A stretch of DNA of 41,851 nt from Pseudomonas sp. 7P_10.2_Bac1 (GCF_025465935.1 NZ_JANLNV010000036.1:1-41851); one strand, 5' to 3'; counted from the stretch's first letter, positions 7,479-17,490 are shown. The notes: a model not told the origin generated them from the sequence alone. Made by a program: numbers and translations.

Positions 7479-8150
7479 TTATTTGCTCAGGGTTTTGACG
7501 CCTTCAGGCGTACCCAGCAGCAACAGGTCAGCTGAACGTGCCGCGAACAAACCGTTGGTGACAACGCCAACGATGGCGTTGATCTGGCTCTCCAGCTCCA
7601 CTGGATTAACGATCTGCAGGTTGTGTACGTCGATAATGATGTTGCCGTTATCGGTCACCACGCCTTCGCGGTACACCGGGTCGCCGCCCAGCTTGACCAG
7701 CTCGCGGGCCACGTGGCTGCGGGCCATCGGGATTACTTCAACCGGCAGCGGGAACGCGCCCAGCACGGGCACCAGCTTGCTGGCGTCAGCGATGCAGATA
7801 AAGGTCTTGGCCACGGCTGCGACGATCTTCTCGCGGGTCAGGGCTGCGCCACCGCCCTTGATCAGGTTCAGGTGCTCGTCGCTCTCATCGGCGCCGTCCA
7901 CGTAGAACTCCAGGTCGCTGACGGTGTTCAGCTCATACACAGGAATGCCGTGGCCCTTGAGGCGTGCGGCGGTGGCTTCGGAACTGGCCACCGCGCCGTC
8001 GAAAGCGGCCTTGTGCAAGGCCAGTGCGTCAATGAAGCAGTTGGCCGTGGAGCCGGTGCCGACCCCGACGATGCTCTTGTCATCCAGTTTGGGAAGGATG
8101 AAGTCGACAGCCGCCTGGGCTACGGCCTGTTTGAGTTGATCCTGGGTCAT
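7479..8150 (-). CDS. rpiA: Ribose-5-phosphate isomerase A
   Basis: This 223-residue cytosolic enzyme interconverts ribose 5-phosphate and ribulose 5-phosphate in the pentose phosphate pathway. The phosphate-binding loop [15 protein letters not shown] (about 29-43), the catalytic block [20 protein letters not shown] and the conserved [11 protein letters not shown] segment are intact, and the length is standard for RpiA. Start ATG 8150 gives the standard [15 protein letters not shown]-terminus; an in-frame extension upstream to 8282 would run into ilvA and is rejected. It is transcribed divergently from ilvA across 131 bp, a neighbourhood common in Pseudomonas. A TATACT hexamer on the minus strand at 8195-8190 could be its -10. 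Confidence 0.97.
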   Translation of the reverse strand: MTQDQLKQAVAQAAVDFILPKLDDKSIVGVGTGSTANCFIDALALHKAAFDGAVASSEATAARLKGHGIPVYELNTVSDLEFYVDGADESDEHLNLIKGGGAALTREKIVAAVAKTFICIADASKLVPVLGAFPLPVEVIPMARSHVARELVKLGGDPVYREGVVTDNGNIIIDVHNLQIVNPVELESQINAIVGVVTNGLFAARSADLLLLGTPEGVKTLSK

Positions 8151-8281
8151 GCGGGCTCCGGGGCGGGAAGGGTAAACAGAAGGGCGTGGAGTATAACTAA
8201 AACCTTTGGATTCGTATGGTCGCCCGTGTAAACGCTGGGGTAGACTCCTTGGTCCTGCTAACCGCCCAGTGAAGCTTTCCA
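8151..8281. promoter_or_regulatory. Divergent rpiA/ilvA promoter region
   Basis: This 131-bp gap must hold both promoters. On the minus strand TATACT (8195-8190) is a good -10 for rpiA without a clear -35. On the plus strand TAGACT (8241-8246) is a possible -10 for ilvA, also without a clear -35. I see no leader-peptide attenuator rich in Ile, Leu or Val codons ahead of ilvA. Confidence 0.3.
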
Positions 8282-9796
8282 ATGCTCGAACAGTACGTTA
8301 AGAAGATACTCACCTCGCGCGTTTATGACGTCGCGGTAGAAACCCCATTGCAACCTGCCAATCAGCTTTCTCAGCGCCTGGGCAACCAGATTCTGCTCAA
8401 GCGCGAAGATCTGCAGCCGGTGTTTTCGTTCAAGATTCGTGGCGCGTACAACAAGCTCACGCAATTGACCGACGCCGAGCGTGCCTGTGGCGTGGTCACC
8501 GCCTCGGCCGGCAACCATGCACAGGGCCTGGCGCTGGCCGCCAAGGTGCTGGGGGTTAAAGCCACCATTGTGATGCCCAAGACCACCCCTGAGATCAAGA
8601 TTGAAGGCGTGCGTTCGCGTGGCGGCATTGTGGTGCTGCACGGTGACTCTTTCCCGGAAGCCCTGGCGTACTCGCTGCAGTTGGTCGAGCAAAAAGGCTA
8701 CGTCTACGTACACCCTTACGATGACCCGCACACCATCGCCGGGCAGGGCACCGTGGCGATGGAAATTCTGCGTCAGCACCCGACGCCGCTGGATGCGATC
8801 TTCGTGCCGGTGGGCGGTGGCGGATTGATTGCCGGTATTGCGGCGTATGTGAAATACCTGCGGCCAGACATTAAAGTCATTGGCGTCGAGCCCGATGACT
8901 CCAATTGCCTGCAGGCCGCGATGGCGGCGGGTGAGCGCGTGGTACTGCCAAGCGTCGGCATCTTTGCGGACGGCGTTGCCGTTGGCCAGATCGGCCAGCA
9001 CACGTTCGATATCTGCAAAGACTATGTCGACGAAGTGATCACCGTGAGCACGGATGAAATCTGCGCGGCCATCAAGGACATTTTTGATGACACCCGCTCG
9101 ATCACCGAGCCTGCGGGCGCGCTGGGTGTGGCCGGGATCAAAAAGTACGTGGAGCAACGCGGCGTGCGCGGCCAGACACTGGTGGCCATCGACTCGGGAG
9201 CCAACGTCAACTTTGACCGTCTGCGCCATGTGGCTGAACGGGCCGAGTTGGGCGAAGGGCGCGAAGCGATCATTGCCGTGACCATTCCTGAAGTGCCGGG
9301 CAGCTTCAAGGCGTTCTGCCAGGCGGTCGGCAAGCGTCAGATCACCGAGTTCAACTACCGCTACCACACGGGCAGCGAAGCTCACATTTTTGTGGGCGTT
9401 CAGACTCACCCCGAGAACGACCCGCGCAGTGGCTTGCTGGCCAGCCTGACTGAACAGGGCTTCCCGGTGGTTGACCTGACGGAAAACGAACTGGCCAAGT
9501 TGCACATTCGCCACATGGTGGGCGGTCACGCGGCCAAGGTCAGTGATGAGCTGCTGTTCCGCTTCGAGTTCCCGGAGCGTCCGGGGGCGCTGTTCAACTT
9601 CCTTAATAAGCTGGGCGGGCGCTGGAACATCTCGATGTTCCACTACCGTAACCATGGTGCAGCGGACGGCCGGGTGATGGCAGGCCTGCAAGTGCCTGCC
9701 GATGAGCGTCATTTGGTGCCGGCGGCGCTGGCTGAAATCGGCTATCCGTACTGGGATGAAAGCGATAACCCGGCTTATCAGCTGTTTCTTGGCTGA
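8282..9796 (+). CDS. ilvA: Threonine ammonia-lyase, biosynthetic
   Basis: This 504-residue PLP enzyme deaminates L-threonine to 2-oxobutanoate, the first committed step to isoleucine. The PLP lysine is K51 in [12 protein letters not shown]. The substrate loop [10 protein letters not shown], the phosphate-binding [11 protein letters not shown] and the C-terminal tandem ACT-like regulatory region (about 325-504, including [16 protein letters not shown] and [27 protein letters not shown]) are intact. Two ACT-like repeats mark the biosynthetic, isoleucine-inhibited type rather than the short catabolic form. The only upstream purine motif is a weak GTGAAG. The pathway partner ilvD lies about 24 kb away in the same window but is not in an operon with it. 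Confidence 0.96.
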   Translation: MLEQYVKKILTSRVYDVAVETPLQPANQLSQRLGNQILLKREDLQPVFSFKIRGAYNKLTQLTDAERACGVVTASAGNHAQGLALAAKVLGVKATIVMPKTTPEIKIEGVRSRGGIVVLHGDSFPEALAYSLQLVEQKGYVYVHPYDDPHTIAGQGTVAMEILRQHPTPLDAIFVPVGGGGLIAGIAAYVKYLRPDIKVIGVEPDDSNCLQAAMAAGERVVLPSVGIFADGVAVGQIGQHTFDICKDYVDEVITVSTDEICAAIKDIFDDTRSITEPAGALGVAGIKKYVEQRGVRGQTLVAIDSGANVNFDRLRHVAERAELGEGREAIIAVTIPEVPGSFKAFCQAVGKRQITEFNYRYHTGSEAHIFVGVQTHPENDPRSGLLASLTEQGFPVVDLTENELAKLHIRHMVGGHAAKVSDELLFRFEFPERPGALFNFLNKLGGRWNISMFHYRNHGAADGRVMAGLQVPADERHLVPAALAEIGYPYWDESDNPAYQLFLG

Positions 9797-9836
9797 TAGA
9801 CGCTACGCTGATTGAACGGCTCAAGAGATAAATCAC

Positions 9837-10265
9837 ATGGAAACGTCCACCGCGTTAAAACTGCTGCACGGCGTGTCGACACTGTTGCTGTTTGTCAGCG
9901 CGCTTGTATTGCTGGTTGTGGTGATTCGCCGTTGGCGTGCCGGTGGCCCCTTCCTCGCGGGTGACCTGGTGCGTCGCCCGTGGGCTTTTGTCTGGGGGCT
10001 GATGGGCCTGTGTTTGCTGGCGCTGCCGGTCAGTGGCTGGTTTCTGGTGCACATGGCGGGTTGGCCGCTGAGCCAACTGTGGTTGCTGGGCGGCAGCAGT
10101 CTGTACCTGTTGGGTGGCTTGAGCTGGTTGTGGCTGGTGGTCCGGCTCAATCGCCTGCGACTGGGGCGCGTGGCCAAGCATCCGTGGTTTACCGTGGTGC
10201 TGGCGGCTTTCTGTGCGATCTGCTTTATCGCCATTGCGGCGATGATGGGCGCAAAGCCGGTTTAA
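9837..10265 (+). CDS. DUF2269-type integral membrane protein
   Basis: This small (142 aa) protein has four membrane segments (about 9-28, 44-66, 73-98 and 116-138) and conserved features of the DUF2269 family: an N-terminal KLLHGVS, an intramembrane W-x-F-V-WG stretch and a late HPWFTVVLAAFC. The function of the family is unknown. It starts 40 bp after ilvA on the same strand and may be co-transcribed, although ilvA is a stand-alone gene in many bacteria. AAGAGAT precedes the ATG as a weak ribosome-binding site. A REP palindrome follows ten bases after the stop. Confidence 0.75.
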   Translation: METSTALKLLHGVSTLLLFVSALVLLVVVIRRWRAGGPFLAGDLVRRPWAFVWGLMGLCLLALPVSGWFLVHMAGWPLSQLWLLGGSSLYLLGGLSWLWLVVRLNRLRLGRVAKHPWFTVVLAAFCAICFIAIAAMMGAKPV

Positions 10266-10274
10266 CCAACCCCT

Positions 10275-10340
10275 GTAGGAGCGAGCTTGCCTCGCGATCT
10301 TTTAAAAGATCAAAAGATCGCGAGGCAAGCGCGCCCCTAC
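10275..10340. repeat. REP/REPIN palindrome
   Basis: This is a complete copy of the interspersed palindrome with a symmetric centre (GATCTTTTAAAAGATC). The right arm has decayed slightly: it reads GCGCGCCCCTAC where other copies have GCTCGCTCCTAC. It lies between the convergent ends of the DUF2269 gene and the HAD phosphatase gene. Confidence 0.9.
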
Positions 10341-10354
10341 AAGCGGCAAGGGGA

Positions 10355-11011
10355 TCAATCGCGCAGTGAAATCACTGGCCAGCCACGTTTAACCGCTTCT
10401 GCGCGCAGCTTGTCGTCCGGATCGACCGCAACCGCGTGGGTTACTTGCTCCAGCAACGGCAGGTCGTTCATCGAGTCGCTATAGAAGTAGCTGTCTTCGA
10501 GGCTGTGGCCGTTTTTTTCCATCCACTGGTTCAGTCGTGTCACTTTGCCTTCGCGGAAGCACGGTACGTCGGTGCTACGGCCGGTGTAGCGGCCATCGAC
10601 GATCTCGCATTCGGTGGCGATCAAATGTTTCACGCCCAACTTTTCGGCAATCGGCGCGGTGATGAAACGGTTGGTCGCGGTGATGATCACCAGCGTATCG
10701 CCAGCTTCGCGGTGTTTGTCCAACAACGCGGCCGCTTTTGGCAGCATCAGTTCGTCAATGCAGTCGCGCATGAATTCGCGGTGCCATTGATCGAGTTGAT
10801 TCATGTCATGTTTGCCAAAAATTTCCATGCTGAAATTAAGATAGGCAGCATTGTCGAGCTTTCCGGCCAGGTAATCCTGATAAAACTCGTCGTTTCGGGC
10901 TTTGTAGGCGTCACCGTCCAGAATGCCGCGTCGGCACAGGTAATCGCCCCACGCGTGGTCGCTGTCGCCGCCTAAAAGGGTGTTGTCCAAGTCGAATAAA
11001 GCCAAACGCAT
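10355..11011 (-). CDS. HAD-IB family hydrolase (SerB-like phosphatase)
   Basis: This 218-residue cytosolic phosphatase-fold protein has the HAD motifs in order: motif I FDLDNTLL (nucleophile D7, acid D9), motif II in VIITATN, and motif III/IV with K-V-T-R followed by [15 protein letters not shown] helical cap precedes motif II, which places it in subfamily IB (phosphoserine phosphatase-like). The true substrate is unknown. The start at 11011 gives the typical [12 protein letters not shown]-terminus; the longer reading frame to 11134 overlaps the rppH promoter region and is rejected. It is divergent from rppH. Confidence 0.85.
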   Translation of the reverse strand: MRLALFDLDNTLLGGDSDHAWGDYLCRRGILDGDAYKARNDEFYQDYLAGKLDNAAYLNFSMEIFGKHDMNQLDQWHREFMRDCIDELMLPKAAALLDKHREAGDTLVIITATNRFITAPIAEKLGVKHLIATECEIVDGRYTGRSTDVPCFREGKVTRLNQWMEKNGHSLEDSYFYSDSMNDLPLLEQVTHAVAVDPDDKLRAEAVKRGWPVISLRD

Positions 11012-11035
11012 TGCAATTACCCGCTGAGCTGTCGG

Positions 11036-11066
11036 TTGAAAGCCCACAAGAATACGGTCTTTTAAT
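11036..11066 (+). promoter_or_regulatory. Candidate rppH promoter
   Basis: TTGAAA (11036-11041) and TTTAAT (11061-11066) are separated by 19 bp in the divergent gap between the HAD gene and rppH. The hexamers are good, but the spacing is longer than the 17-bp optimum. It is supported only by position and motif. Confidence 0.3.
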
Positions 11067-11154
11067 AAGAGTGCACATAAGGTAGGACGGCGCGTTGCTG
11101 CTTTCACAACCTTTGTGGAACAATGCGGCGACATGCGTTTGCGAGGTTGTTGCC

Positions 11155-11634
11155 GTGATCGACCCCGATGGTTTCCGTCCTAATGTCGGGATTATTCTGA
11201 CAAATGATGCCGGACAGGTACTGTGGGCTCGCCGTATCAATCAAGACGCGTGGCAGTTTCCACAGGGCGGTATCAACCCTGATGAGACGCCAGAAGACGC
11301 CTTGTATCGCGAGCTGAACGAAGAAGTTGGCCTGGAACGCGAAGATGTAGAAATACTCGCCTGCACGCGAGGCTGGTTGCGTTATCGTTTGCCGCAACGC
11401 CTGGTCCGTACCCACAGCCAACCGCTGTGTATCGGCCAGAAGCAAAAGTGGTTTTTGCTGCGCCTGGTCTCGAATGAGCAGCGGGTGCGGATGGATTTAA
11501 CCGGTAAACCGGAATTCGATGGCTGGCGCTGGGTCAGCTATTGGTATCCGTTGGGCCAGGTGGTGACATTCAAGCGCGAGGTCTACCGTCGCGCGCTCAA
11601 AGAGCTTGCACCGCGCCTTTTAACGCGCGCCTGA
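11155..11634 (+). CDS. rppH: RNA pyrophosphohydrolase
   Basis: This 159-residue Nudix enzyme removes pyrophosphate from triphosphorylated mRNA 5' ends and so triggers RNase E-dependent decay. The Nudix box runs from residue 38 to 60 ([20 protein letters not shown] followed by VGL) with the expected R-E-x-x-E-E residues. Other RppH features are [15 protein letters not shown] at the N-terminus, [14 protein letters not shown], and W-F-LLRL. The start is GTG 11155, preceded by GAGG eight nucleotides upstream; the upstream in-frame alternative at 11095 adds non-conserved residues. It is followed after 21 bp by ptsP, the usual gammaproteobacterial rppH-ptsP operon. Confidence 0.96.
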   Translation: MIDPDGFRPNVGIILTNDAGQVLWARRINQDAWQFPQGGINPDETPEDALYRELNEEVGLEREDVEILACTRGWLRYRLPQRLVRTHSQPLCIGQKQKWFLLRLVSNEQRVRMDLTGKPEFDGWRWVSYWYPLGQVVTFKREVYRRALKELAPRLLTRA

Positions 11635-11655
11635 CACGGAGTTCGACCCCGAGCC

Positions 11656-13935
11656 ATGCTCAATACGCTGCGCAAGATCGTCCAGGAAGTAAACGCCGCC
11701 AAAGATCTCAGGGCGGCGTTGGGGATTATTGTGTTGCGCGTCAAAGAGGCCATGGGCAGCCAGGTCTGCTCGGTCTATTTGCTTGATCCAGAGACCAACC
11801 GTTTTGTACTGATGGCCACCGAGGGCTTGAACAAGCGCTCGATCGGCAAAGTCAGCATGGCGCCCAACGAAGGCCTGGTCGGTCTGGTGGGCACCCGTGA
11901 AGAGCCTCTGAACCTCGAAAACGCCGCCGATCACCCGCGCTATCGCTACTTCGCCGAAACCGGTGAAGAACGCTATGCCTCTTTCCTTGGCGCGCCGATT
12001 ATCCACCACCGCCGTGTGGTGGGGGTTCTGGTCATTCAGCAAAAAGAACGCCGCCAGTTCGACGAAGGTGAAGAAGCCTTCCTCGTGACCATGAGCGCGC
12101 AATTGGCCGGGGTGATAGCCCACGCCGAAGCCACGGGGTCGATCCGTGGCCTGGGCCGTCAGGGCAAAGGCATCCAGGAAGCCAAGTTCGTCGGTGTCCC
12201 CGGTTCGCCCGGTGCTGCGGTCGGTACGGCGGTGGTCATGCTGCCTCCGGCTGACCTGGACGTGGTGCCCGACAAGACCATCACGGATATTCCGGCTGAA
12301 ATCGCCCTGTTCAAAAACGCCCTCGAAGGCGTGCGCAACGACATGCGGGCGGTTTCCAAGAAGCTCGCCACCCAGTTGCGCCCGGAAGAGCAGGCGCTGT
12401 TCGACGTGTACCTGATGATGCTCGACGACGCCTCGCTGGGCAGCGAAGTCAAAAACGTGATCAAGACCGGTCAATGGGCCCAGGGCGCACTGCGTCAGGT
12501 GGTGACCGATCACGTCAACCGTTTCGAATTGATGGATGACGACTACCTGCGCGAGCGGGCGTCGGATGTGCGCGACCTCGGGCGCCGGTTGCTGGCCTAT
12601 TTGCAGCACGATCACCAGCAAACCATGGTCTATCCCGAGAACACCATTCTGGTCAGTGAAGAGCTGACCGCGACCATGCTCGGCGAAGTGCCTGAGGGCA
12701 AGCTGGTGGGTCTGGTCTCGGTATTGGGTTCGGGCAACTCCCACGTGGCGATCCTGGCCCGAGCCATGGGGATTCCGACCGTGATGGGCCTGGTCGACCT
12801 GCCGTATTCCAAGGTCGACGGTATCCAGATGATCGTCGATGGCTACCACGGCGAGGTCTACACTAACCCCAGCGACGTGCTGCGCAAGCAATACGCCGAT
12901 GTGGTCGAGGAAGAACGCCAACTGTCCCAGGGCCTCGACGCCCTGCGTGAGTTGCCGTGCATTACCCCGGACGGCCACCGCATGCCGCTGTGGGTCAACA
13001 CCGGTCTGCTGGCCGATGTGGCGCGCGCGCAACAGCGTGGCGCCGAAGGGGTGGGGCTGTACCGCACCGAAGTGCCGTTCATGATCAACCAGCGCTTCCC
13101 GAGCGAAAAGGAGCAGCTGGCGATTTATCGCGAGCAACTCGCCGCCTTCCATCCGCAACCGGTGACCATGCGCAGCCTGGACATTGGCGGCGACAAGTCA
13201 CTGTCGTACTTCCCTATCAAAGAAGACAACCCGTTCCTGGGCTGGCGCGGGATTCGCGTGACCCTTGATCATCCGGAAATCTTCCTGGTGCAGGCCCGGG
13301 CCATGCTCAAGGCCAGCGAAGGCCTGAATAACCTGCGCATCTTGCTGCCGATGATCTCCGGTACCCACGAACTTGAAGAAGCCCTGCACCTGTTGCACCG
13401 TGCCTGGGGTGAAGTGCGCGACGAAGGCACCGACGTGCCGATGCCGCCTATTGGCGTGATGATCGAAGTCCCGGCAGCGGTGTACCAGACCAAAGAACTG
13501 GCGCGTCAGGTGGACTTTCTGTCGGTGGGTTCCAACGACTTGACTCAGTACTTATTGGCAGTCGATCGCAACAACCCGCGTGTGGCCGATTTGTACGACT
13601 ACCTGCACCCGGCGGTGCTACAGGCTCTGCAAGCGGTGGTGCGTGATGCGCATGCCGAAGGCAAGCCAGCGAGTATCTGCGGCGAAATGGCGGGTGATCC
13701 GGCGGCAGCGATCTTGTTGATGGCCATGGGTTTCGACAGTTTGTCGATGAACGCGACCAACTTGCCGAAAGTGAAGTGGATGTTGCGTCAGGTGAGCCTG
13801 AGCCGAGCCAAGGAATTGCTGGCAGAAGTGATGACCATCGACAACCCGCAGGTCATTCGCAGCACCGTGCAACTGGCCCTGAAAAACATGGGCCTGACCC
13901 GCATGATGAACCCGGCGGCGATCAAACCGTATTGA
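11656..13935 (+). CDS. ptsP: PEP-protein phosphotransferase of the nitrogen PTS (EI-Ntr)
   Basis: This 759-residue cytosolic enzyme takes phosphate from PEP and passes it to NPr, then EIIA-Ntr, a regulatory relay tied to nitrogen and potassium status. Domain order: an N-terminal GAF domain (about 1-165), the EI N-terminal helical domain, the swivelling phosphohistidine domain with His363 in GNSHVAILARAMGIPTVMG, and the C-terminal PEP-binding barrel with LYRTEVPFM, SLDIGGDKSLSYF and the catalytic-cysteine block ICGEMAGDP. The length is as expected for PtsP. CGGAG lies ahead of the ATG. Other members of the relay (ptsN, ptsO) are not in the window, as is normal. A strong terminator follows. Confidence 0.97.
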   Translation: MLNTLRKIVQEVNAAKDLRAALGIIVLRVKEAMGSQVCSVYLLDPETNRFVLMATEGLNKRSIGKVSMAPNEGLVGLVGTREEPLNLENAADHPRYRYFAETGEERYASFLGAPIIHHRRVVGVLVIQQKERRQFDEGEEAFLVTMSAQLAGVIAHAEATGSIRGLGRQGKGIQEAKFVGVPGSPGAAVGTAVVMLPPADLDVVPDKTITDIPAEIALFKNALEGVRNDMRAVSKKLATQLRPEEQALFDVYLMMLDDASLGSEVKNVIKTGQWAQGALRQVVTDHVNRFELMDDDYLRERASDVRDLGRRLLAYLQHDHQQTMVYPENTILVSEELTATMLGEVPEGKLVGLVSVLGSGNSHVAILARAMGIPTVMGLVDLPYSKVDGIQMIVDGYHGEVYTNPSDVLRKQYADVVEEERQLSQGLDALRELPCITPDGHRMPLWVNTGLLADVARAQQRGAEGVGLYRTEVPFMINQRFPSEKEQLAIYREQLAAFHPQPVTMRSLDIGGDKSLSYFPIKEDNPFLGWRGIRVTLDHPEIFLVQARAMLKASEGLNNLRILLPMISGTHELEEALHLLHRAWGEVRDEGTDVPMPPIGVMIEVPAAVYQTKELARQVDFLSVGSNDLTQYLLAVDRNNPRVADLYDYLHPAVLQALQAVVRDAHAEGKPASICGEMAGDPAAAILLMAMGFDSLSMNATNLPKVKWMLRQVSLSRAKELLAEVMTIDNPQVIRSTVQLALKNMGLTRMMNPAAIKPY

Positions 13936-13944
13936 TAGCCAAGC

Positions 13945-13988
13945 CCTGTAGTCGCAGCCTCGTGCTTGAGCAGCGACTACAGGTTTTT
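13945..13988 (+). terminator. Rho-independent terminator of rppH-ptsP
   Basis: An 11-bp perfect stem (CCTGTAGTCGC at 13945-13955 with GCGACTACAGG at 13973-13983) is followed directly by TTTTT (13984-13988). It lies nine bases after the ptsP stop codon and points with the operon. Confidence 0.9.
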
Positions 13989-13995
13989 GCATGGG

Positions 13996-14751
13996 TCAGG
14001 GTGAGGGGTGTCCCAGTCGCACCTCGCCCAAACGCCCGCCCAGCGGCCCGAAGCTGTGCTCCACCATCACCCGAGAACCATCGGCATTGACGATCAACGC
14101 GGTGCTGGCGCGGGTGCCGTAATTGGGGCTGGCGATAAACACGCTCGACAACAACTTCTCTGTGGCCAGCCCGACCCCGGTGTCCGGCAGCTCGCTGAAC
14201 TGCGCGGGTTGTGCGTCTTCGAGCAGCGCGAGCAAGGCTTGCGGGTGCGGGTCGCTCAGTACCTCAGCCAGCGCCGCCTTGGCCCTGAGCAGCTTGGGCC
14301 ATGGTGTGTCCAGCCCGGCATTCGATAAGCCATACAGCCCCGTACTCAAGGGCTGCGGCACCAGCTCTTTGGAGTTGAAATGCCAGAGCTGGTCACGATC
14401 CCCCAGCAGCAAGTTAAAGCCTGCATAACTCAGCCTTCGTCGGCCAACATCGTCGAAATAGTCAGCTATGGGCTTGTTGCCACTCAAGAAATCAGACACC
14501 AGCTCACCGCGCGAATGCCGCCCGGGCGGTTGATGCGGTTCACGGATATTGGTCAACGCGGCAAAGCGGCCATTGGCCCCCACGCCCAGCCAGGTGCCGC
14601 CTGCCTGCAGGTCGCGACCAGCAAAGACGTGGGGCGCTTCATCCCACTGGGCCAGCGGTTTAGTGGGCCGCGCATAAAACTCATCACGGTTGGCCGCAAC
14701 GACCAGAGGCTGTGCGTGGCCGGGGCGCCAAGCGAAGACAATCAGGCACAT
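13996..14751 (-). CDS. NRDE (TANGO2-like) family protein
   Basis: This 251-residue protein of the NRDE family, the bacterial relatives of TANGO2, begins MCLIVFAW and carries the family motif NRDE at residues 21-24 in LVVAANRDEFYARPT. Downstream blocks are WDEAPHVFAGRDLQAGGTWLG and FAALTNIREP. Cys2 and the NRDE motif resemble an N-terminal-nucleophile amidohydrolase arrangement, but biochemical function is unsettled; eukaryotic homologues are linked to lipid or haem handling. AAGGA precedes the ATG by eight bases. It converges on ptsP and diverges from the TSUP permease gene. Family assignment is firm, role unknown. Confidence 0.88.
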   Translation of the reverse strand: MCLIVFAWRPGHAQPLVVAANRDEFYARPTKPLAQWDEAPHVFAGRDLQAGGTWLGVGANGRFAALTNIREPHQPPGRHSRGELVSDFLSGNKPIADYFDDVGRRRLSYAGFNLLLGDRDQLWHFNSKELVPQPLSTGLYGLSNAGLDTPWPKLLRAKAALAEVLSDPHPQALLALLEDAQPAQFSELPDTGVGLATEKLLSSVFIASPNYGTRASTALIVNADGSRVMVEHSFGPLGGRLGEVRLGHPSP

Positions 14752-14868
14752 GGGCAGTCCTTAATGTTTTTTTAATCACTCTACTTATAGATTGCCCCTG
14801 CGTGTTACGCCATGCAGTGGAGCCCAAGCCCTTGCTCCGTTACCATGCGGATCAAAATAGGGGGCGTC

Positions 14869-15651
14869 ATGGAATTTCTGCTCTATCTGGTGTTGGGAGG
14901 CTTCGCTGGCGTACTGGCCGGGCTGTTTGGGGTCGGCGGCGGTCTGATCATTGTGCCGGTGCTGGTGTTCAGTTTCACCCTGCAGGGGTTCAGCAACGAG
15001 GTGTTGACGCATTTAGCCGTCGGCACGTCATTGGCCACTATTATCTTTACCTCGATCAACTCGGTCATTGCGCACAACCGCAAAGGCGCGGTGCTGTGGC
15101 GGCTGTTTGCCTGGATGAGTCTGGGCATTCTGGTTGGTGCGGGTGTTGGCGCGCTGACCGCCGAGGCGATCTCTGGCCCGCACTTGCAAAAAATCATTGG
15201 CGTGTTTGCCGTGATCATCGCCCTGCAAATGGCTTTGGATCTAAAACCCAAGGCCAGCCGAACGGTGCCGGGCAAGTTGGGTCTGAGCCTTGCCGGTAGC
15301 GTGATCGGCTGGGCGTCGGCGATTTTCGGTATCGGTGGCGGCTCGCTGACTGTGCCGTTCCTGACCTGGCGAGGTGTGACCATGCAGCAAGCGGTGGCGA
15401 CTTCGTCGGCCTGTGGGCTGCCCATCGCCATCGCCGGTGCATTAAGTTTCATGGTAATCGGCTGGCACAATGCAGACCTGCCCGCGCATAGTCTCGGTTT
15501 TGTGTATGTACCCGCGCTGATCGGGATTGCCCTGACCAGTATGTTTTTTGCCCGTTTCGGTGCGCGTTTGGCTCACAAACTCTCGCCACGCTTGCTGAAA
15601 CGGCTGTTTGCCGCACTGTTGTTCTGTGTTGGCTTGAGTTTCCTGATCTAA
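14869..15651 (+). CDS. TSUP (TauE/SafE) family membrane permease
   Basis: This 260-residue integral membrane protein has the two-half TSUP architecture. Each half starts with a glycine-rich loop: GLFGVGGGLIIVPVL (about 19-33) and AIFGIGGGSLTVPFLTWRGV (about 148-167). About eight membrane helices are visible. Family members export or import sulfite, sulfoacetate and related organosulfur or one-carbon anions; substrate cannot be assigned here. The start at 14869 is chosen because the protein family begins at MEFLLYLVLGGFAGVLAGL; the upstream in-frame ATG adds a polar stretch. Twelve bases separate it from lgt, so the two are co-transcribed. Confidence 0.88.
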   Translation: MEFLLYLVLGGFAGVLAGLFGVGGGLIIVPVLVFSFTLQGFSNEVLTHLAVGTSLATIIFTSINSVIAHNRKGAVLWRLFAWMSLGILVGAGVGALTAEAISGPHLQKIIGVFAVIIALQMALDLKPKASRTVPGKLGLSLAGSVIGWASAIFGIGGGSLTVPFLTWRGVTMQQAVATSSACGLPIAIAGALSFMVIGWHNADLPAHSLGFVYVPALIGIALTSMFFARFGARLAHKLSPRLLKRLFAALLFCVGLSFLI

Positions 15652-15663
15652 CGAGGAGTCGCA

Positions 15664-16470
15664 ATGCTGCCTTACCCGCAGATTGACCCGGTGGCATTGG
15701 CCATTGGACCGCTGAAAATCCATTGGTACGGCCTGATGTACCTGATCGGCATAGGCGCCGCCTGGCTGATCCTGTCGAAGCGGCTCCATCGCTTCGATCC
15801 GACCTGGACCAAAGAGAAACTCTCGGACCTGGTGTTTTGGGTGGCCATGGGCGTGATAGTCGGCGGCCGCCTGGGCTACGTGTTGTTCTACGACCTGAGC
15901 GCCTACATCGCCAACCCGTTGCTGATTTTCGAAGTATGGAAGGGCGGCATGGCGTTCCACGGCGGCCTGATCGGCGTGATGCTGGCGACCTGGTGGTTCG
16001 GCAAGCGCAACGGTAAGTCGTTCTTCCAGATACTGGACTTCATCGCACCGGTGGTGCCTATCGGCCTGGGCGCAGGGCGCATTGGTAACTTCATCAACGG
16101 CGAGTTGTGGGGCAAGGCCAGCGACGTGCCTTGGGCGATGATTTTCCCGACCGACCCACAGCATTTGGCGCGCCATCCGTCGCAGCTTTACCAATTTGCG
16201 CTGGAAGGTGTGGCACTGTTCCTGGTGCTTTGGCTGTACTCGCGCAAGCCGCGCCCTACAATGGCGGTTTCCGGGATGTTCGCCCTGTTCTACGGGATCT
16301 TCCGTTTCATCGTCGAGTTCGTCCGCGTGCCGGACGCTCAGTTGGGCTACCTGGCCTTCGGTTGGGTCACGATGGGGCAAATCCTCTGCATCCCGATGAT
16401 CGCGGGCGGCCTGTTCCTGATCTGGCTGGCTTACAACCGTGATCCGGCGGCTCAAAAGGCTGCGCATTAA
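15664..16470 (+). CDS. lgt: Prolipoprotein diacylglyceryl transferase
   Basis: This 268-residue inner-membrane enzyme transfers diacylglyceryl from phosphatidylglycerol to the lipobox cysteine, the first step of lipoprotein maturation. It has about seven membrane helices and the conserved blocks [34 protein letters not shown], the Lgt signature [16 protein letters not shown] with its essential arginine, and [14 protein letters not shown] lies upstream of the ATG. It is followed by a GC hairpin and thyA 48 bp away, the classic lgt-thyA arrangement. Confidence 0.97.
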   Translation: MLPYPQIDPVALAIGPLKIHWYGLMYLIGIGAAWLILSKRLHRFDPTWTKEKLSDLVFWVAMGVIVGGRLGYVLFYDLSAYIANPLLIFEVWKGGMAFHGGLIGVMLATWWFGKRNGKSFFQILDFIAPVVPIGLGAGRIGNFINGELWGKASDVPWAMIFPTDPQHLARHPSQLYQFALEGVALFLVLWLYSRKPRPTMAVSGMFALFYGIFRFIVEFVRVPDAQLGYLAFGWVTMGQILCIPMIAGGLFLIWLAYNRDPAAQKAAH

Positions 16471-16478
16471 AGTCGAAT

Positions 16479-16499
16479 TGCAGGGCCCGCGGCCCTGCA
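16479..16499. terminator. GC hairpin between lgt and thyA
   Basis: TGCAGGGCC (16479-16487) and GGCCCTGCA (16491-16499) form a perfect 9-bp stem with a 3-nt loop. No T tract follows, so it is at best an attenuating or mRNA-stabilising hairpin between two co-directional genes rather than a full terminator. Confidence 0.5.
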
Positions 16500-16518
16500 T
16501 TCAAACGCTAGGAATACC

Positions 16519-17490
16519 ATGAAGCAATATCTCGACCTCGTTGCCAACGTCATTAAAAATGGCACCTTGCAAGCCAACCGCACCGGTGTGAAGACCATCA
16601 GTCTGCCGGGCGCCATGTTGCGCTACGACCTCAAAGAAGGCTTTCCGGCCATCACCACGCGGCGCATGGCGTTCAAGTCGGCGATTGGCGAGATGTGCGG
16701 CTTTTTGCGCCCTGTGAACAACGCAGCGGACTTCCGCGCACTGGGCTGCAAGGTCTGGGACCAGAACGCCAACGAAAACGCTCAATGGCTGGCCAACCCG
16801 TTCCGTCAGGGCGAAGACGACCTGGGTGAGATCTACGGCGTGCAATGGCGCAAATGGCCCGCGTACAAACAAGTGGCGCGCAGTAACCAGGCGGCCATCG
16901 AGCTGTGCCTGAGCCAAGGCTACCGCCTGATTGCCGAAGGCGAAGAAGACGGTGAGGCCTACGTAGTGCTGTACAAGGCCATCGACCAAGTGCGCCAGTG
17001 CGTCGACACGATCATCAATGATCCGGGCAGCCGTCGCATTCTGTTCCACGGCTGGAACTGTGCCCAGCTCGACGAAATGGCCCTGCCGCCGTGCCACCTG
17101 CTGTACCAGTTCCACCCGAATGTCGAGACCAAGGAAATCTCCCTGACGCTCTACATCCGCTCCAACGACCTGGGCCTGGGTACGCCGTTCAACCTGACCG
17201 AAGGCGCCGCGTTGCTGAGCCTGATCGGCCGCCTGACCGGCTACACGCCCCGCTGGTTCACCTACTTCATTGGCGATGCCCACGTGTATGAAAACCACCT
17301 GGACATGCTCAACGAACAGCTGACCCGCGAGCCGTTCCCGATGCCCAAACTGGTGATTTCGGATCGTGTGCCGGAATTCGCCAAGACTGGCGTTTACCAG
17401 CCGCAGTGGCTGGAACTGATCGAGCCGAGCGACTTCAGCCTCGAAGGCTACCAGCACCACGCCCCCATGACCGCACCGATGGCGGTCTAA
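16519..17490 (+). CDS. thyA: Thymidylate synthase
   Basis: This cytosolic enzyme methylates dUMP to dTMP using methylenetetrahydrofolate. The catalytic cysteine is C192 in [10 protein letters not shown], and the dUMP- and folate-binding blocks [36 protein letters not shown] and [11 protein letters not shown] are present. At 323 residues it is longer than the 264-residue E. coli enzyme. The extra length is an insertion at roughly 114-150 ([20 protein letters not shown] region), which is usual for this Pseudomonas form. It is functionally linked to folA, found about 13 kb downstream, since the reaction produces dihydrofolate. A REP palindrome lies 11 bp after the stop. Confidence 0.97.
   Translation: MKQYLDLVANVIKNGTLQANRTGVKTISLPGAMLRYDLKEGFPAITTRRMAFKSAIGEMCGFLRPVNNAADFRALGCKVWDQNANENAQWLANPFRQGEDDLGEIYGVQWRKWPAYKQVARSNQAAIELCLSQGYRLIAEGEEDGEAYVVLYKAIDQVRQCVDTIINDPGSRRILFHGWNCAQLDEMALPPCHLLYQFHPNVETKEISLTLYIRSNDLGLGTPFNLTEGAALLSLIGRLTGYTPRWFTYFIGDAHVYENHLDMLNEQLTREPFPMPKLVISDRVPEFAKTGVYQPQWLELIEPSDFSLEGYQHHAPMTAPMAV

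Noticed and set aside
8258..9712. 484-codon minus-strand frame opposite ilvA
   Set aside because: It is a high-GC antisense shadow of the ilvA coding sequence with no protein-like features. Similar long antisense frames opposite ptsP, ilvD and rlmI were rejected for the same reason.
16631..17490. Frameshift or fusion in thyA because the protein is 59 residues longer than in E. coli
   Set aside because: The extra residues form an in-frame insertion and all catalytic blocks are intact; longer ThyA forms are usual in Pseudomonas.
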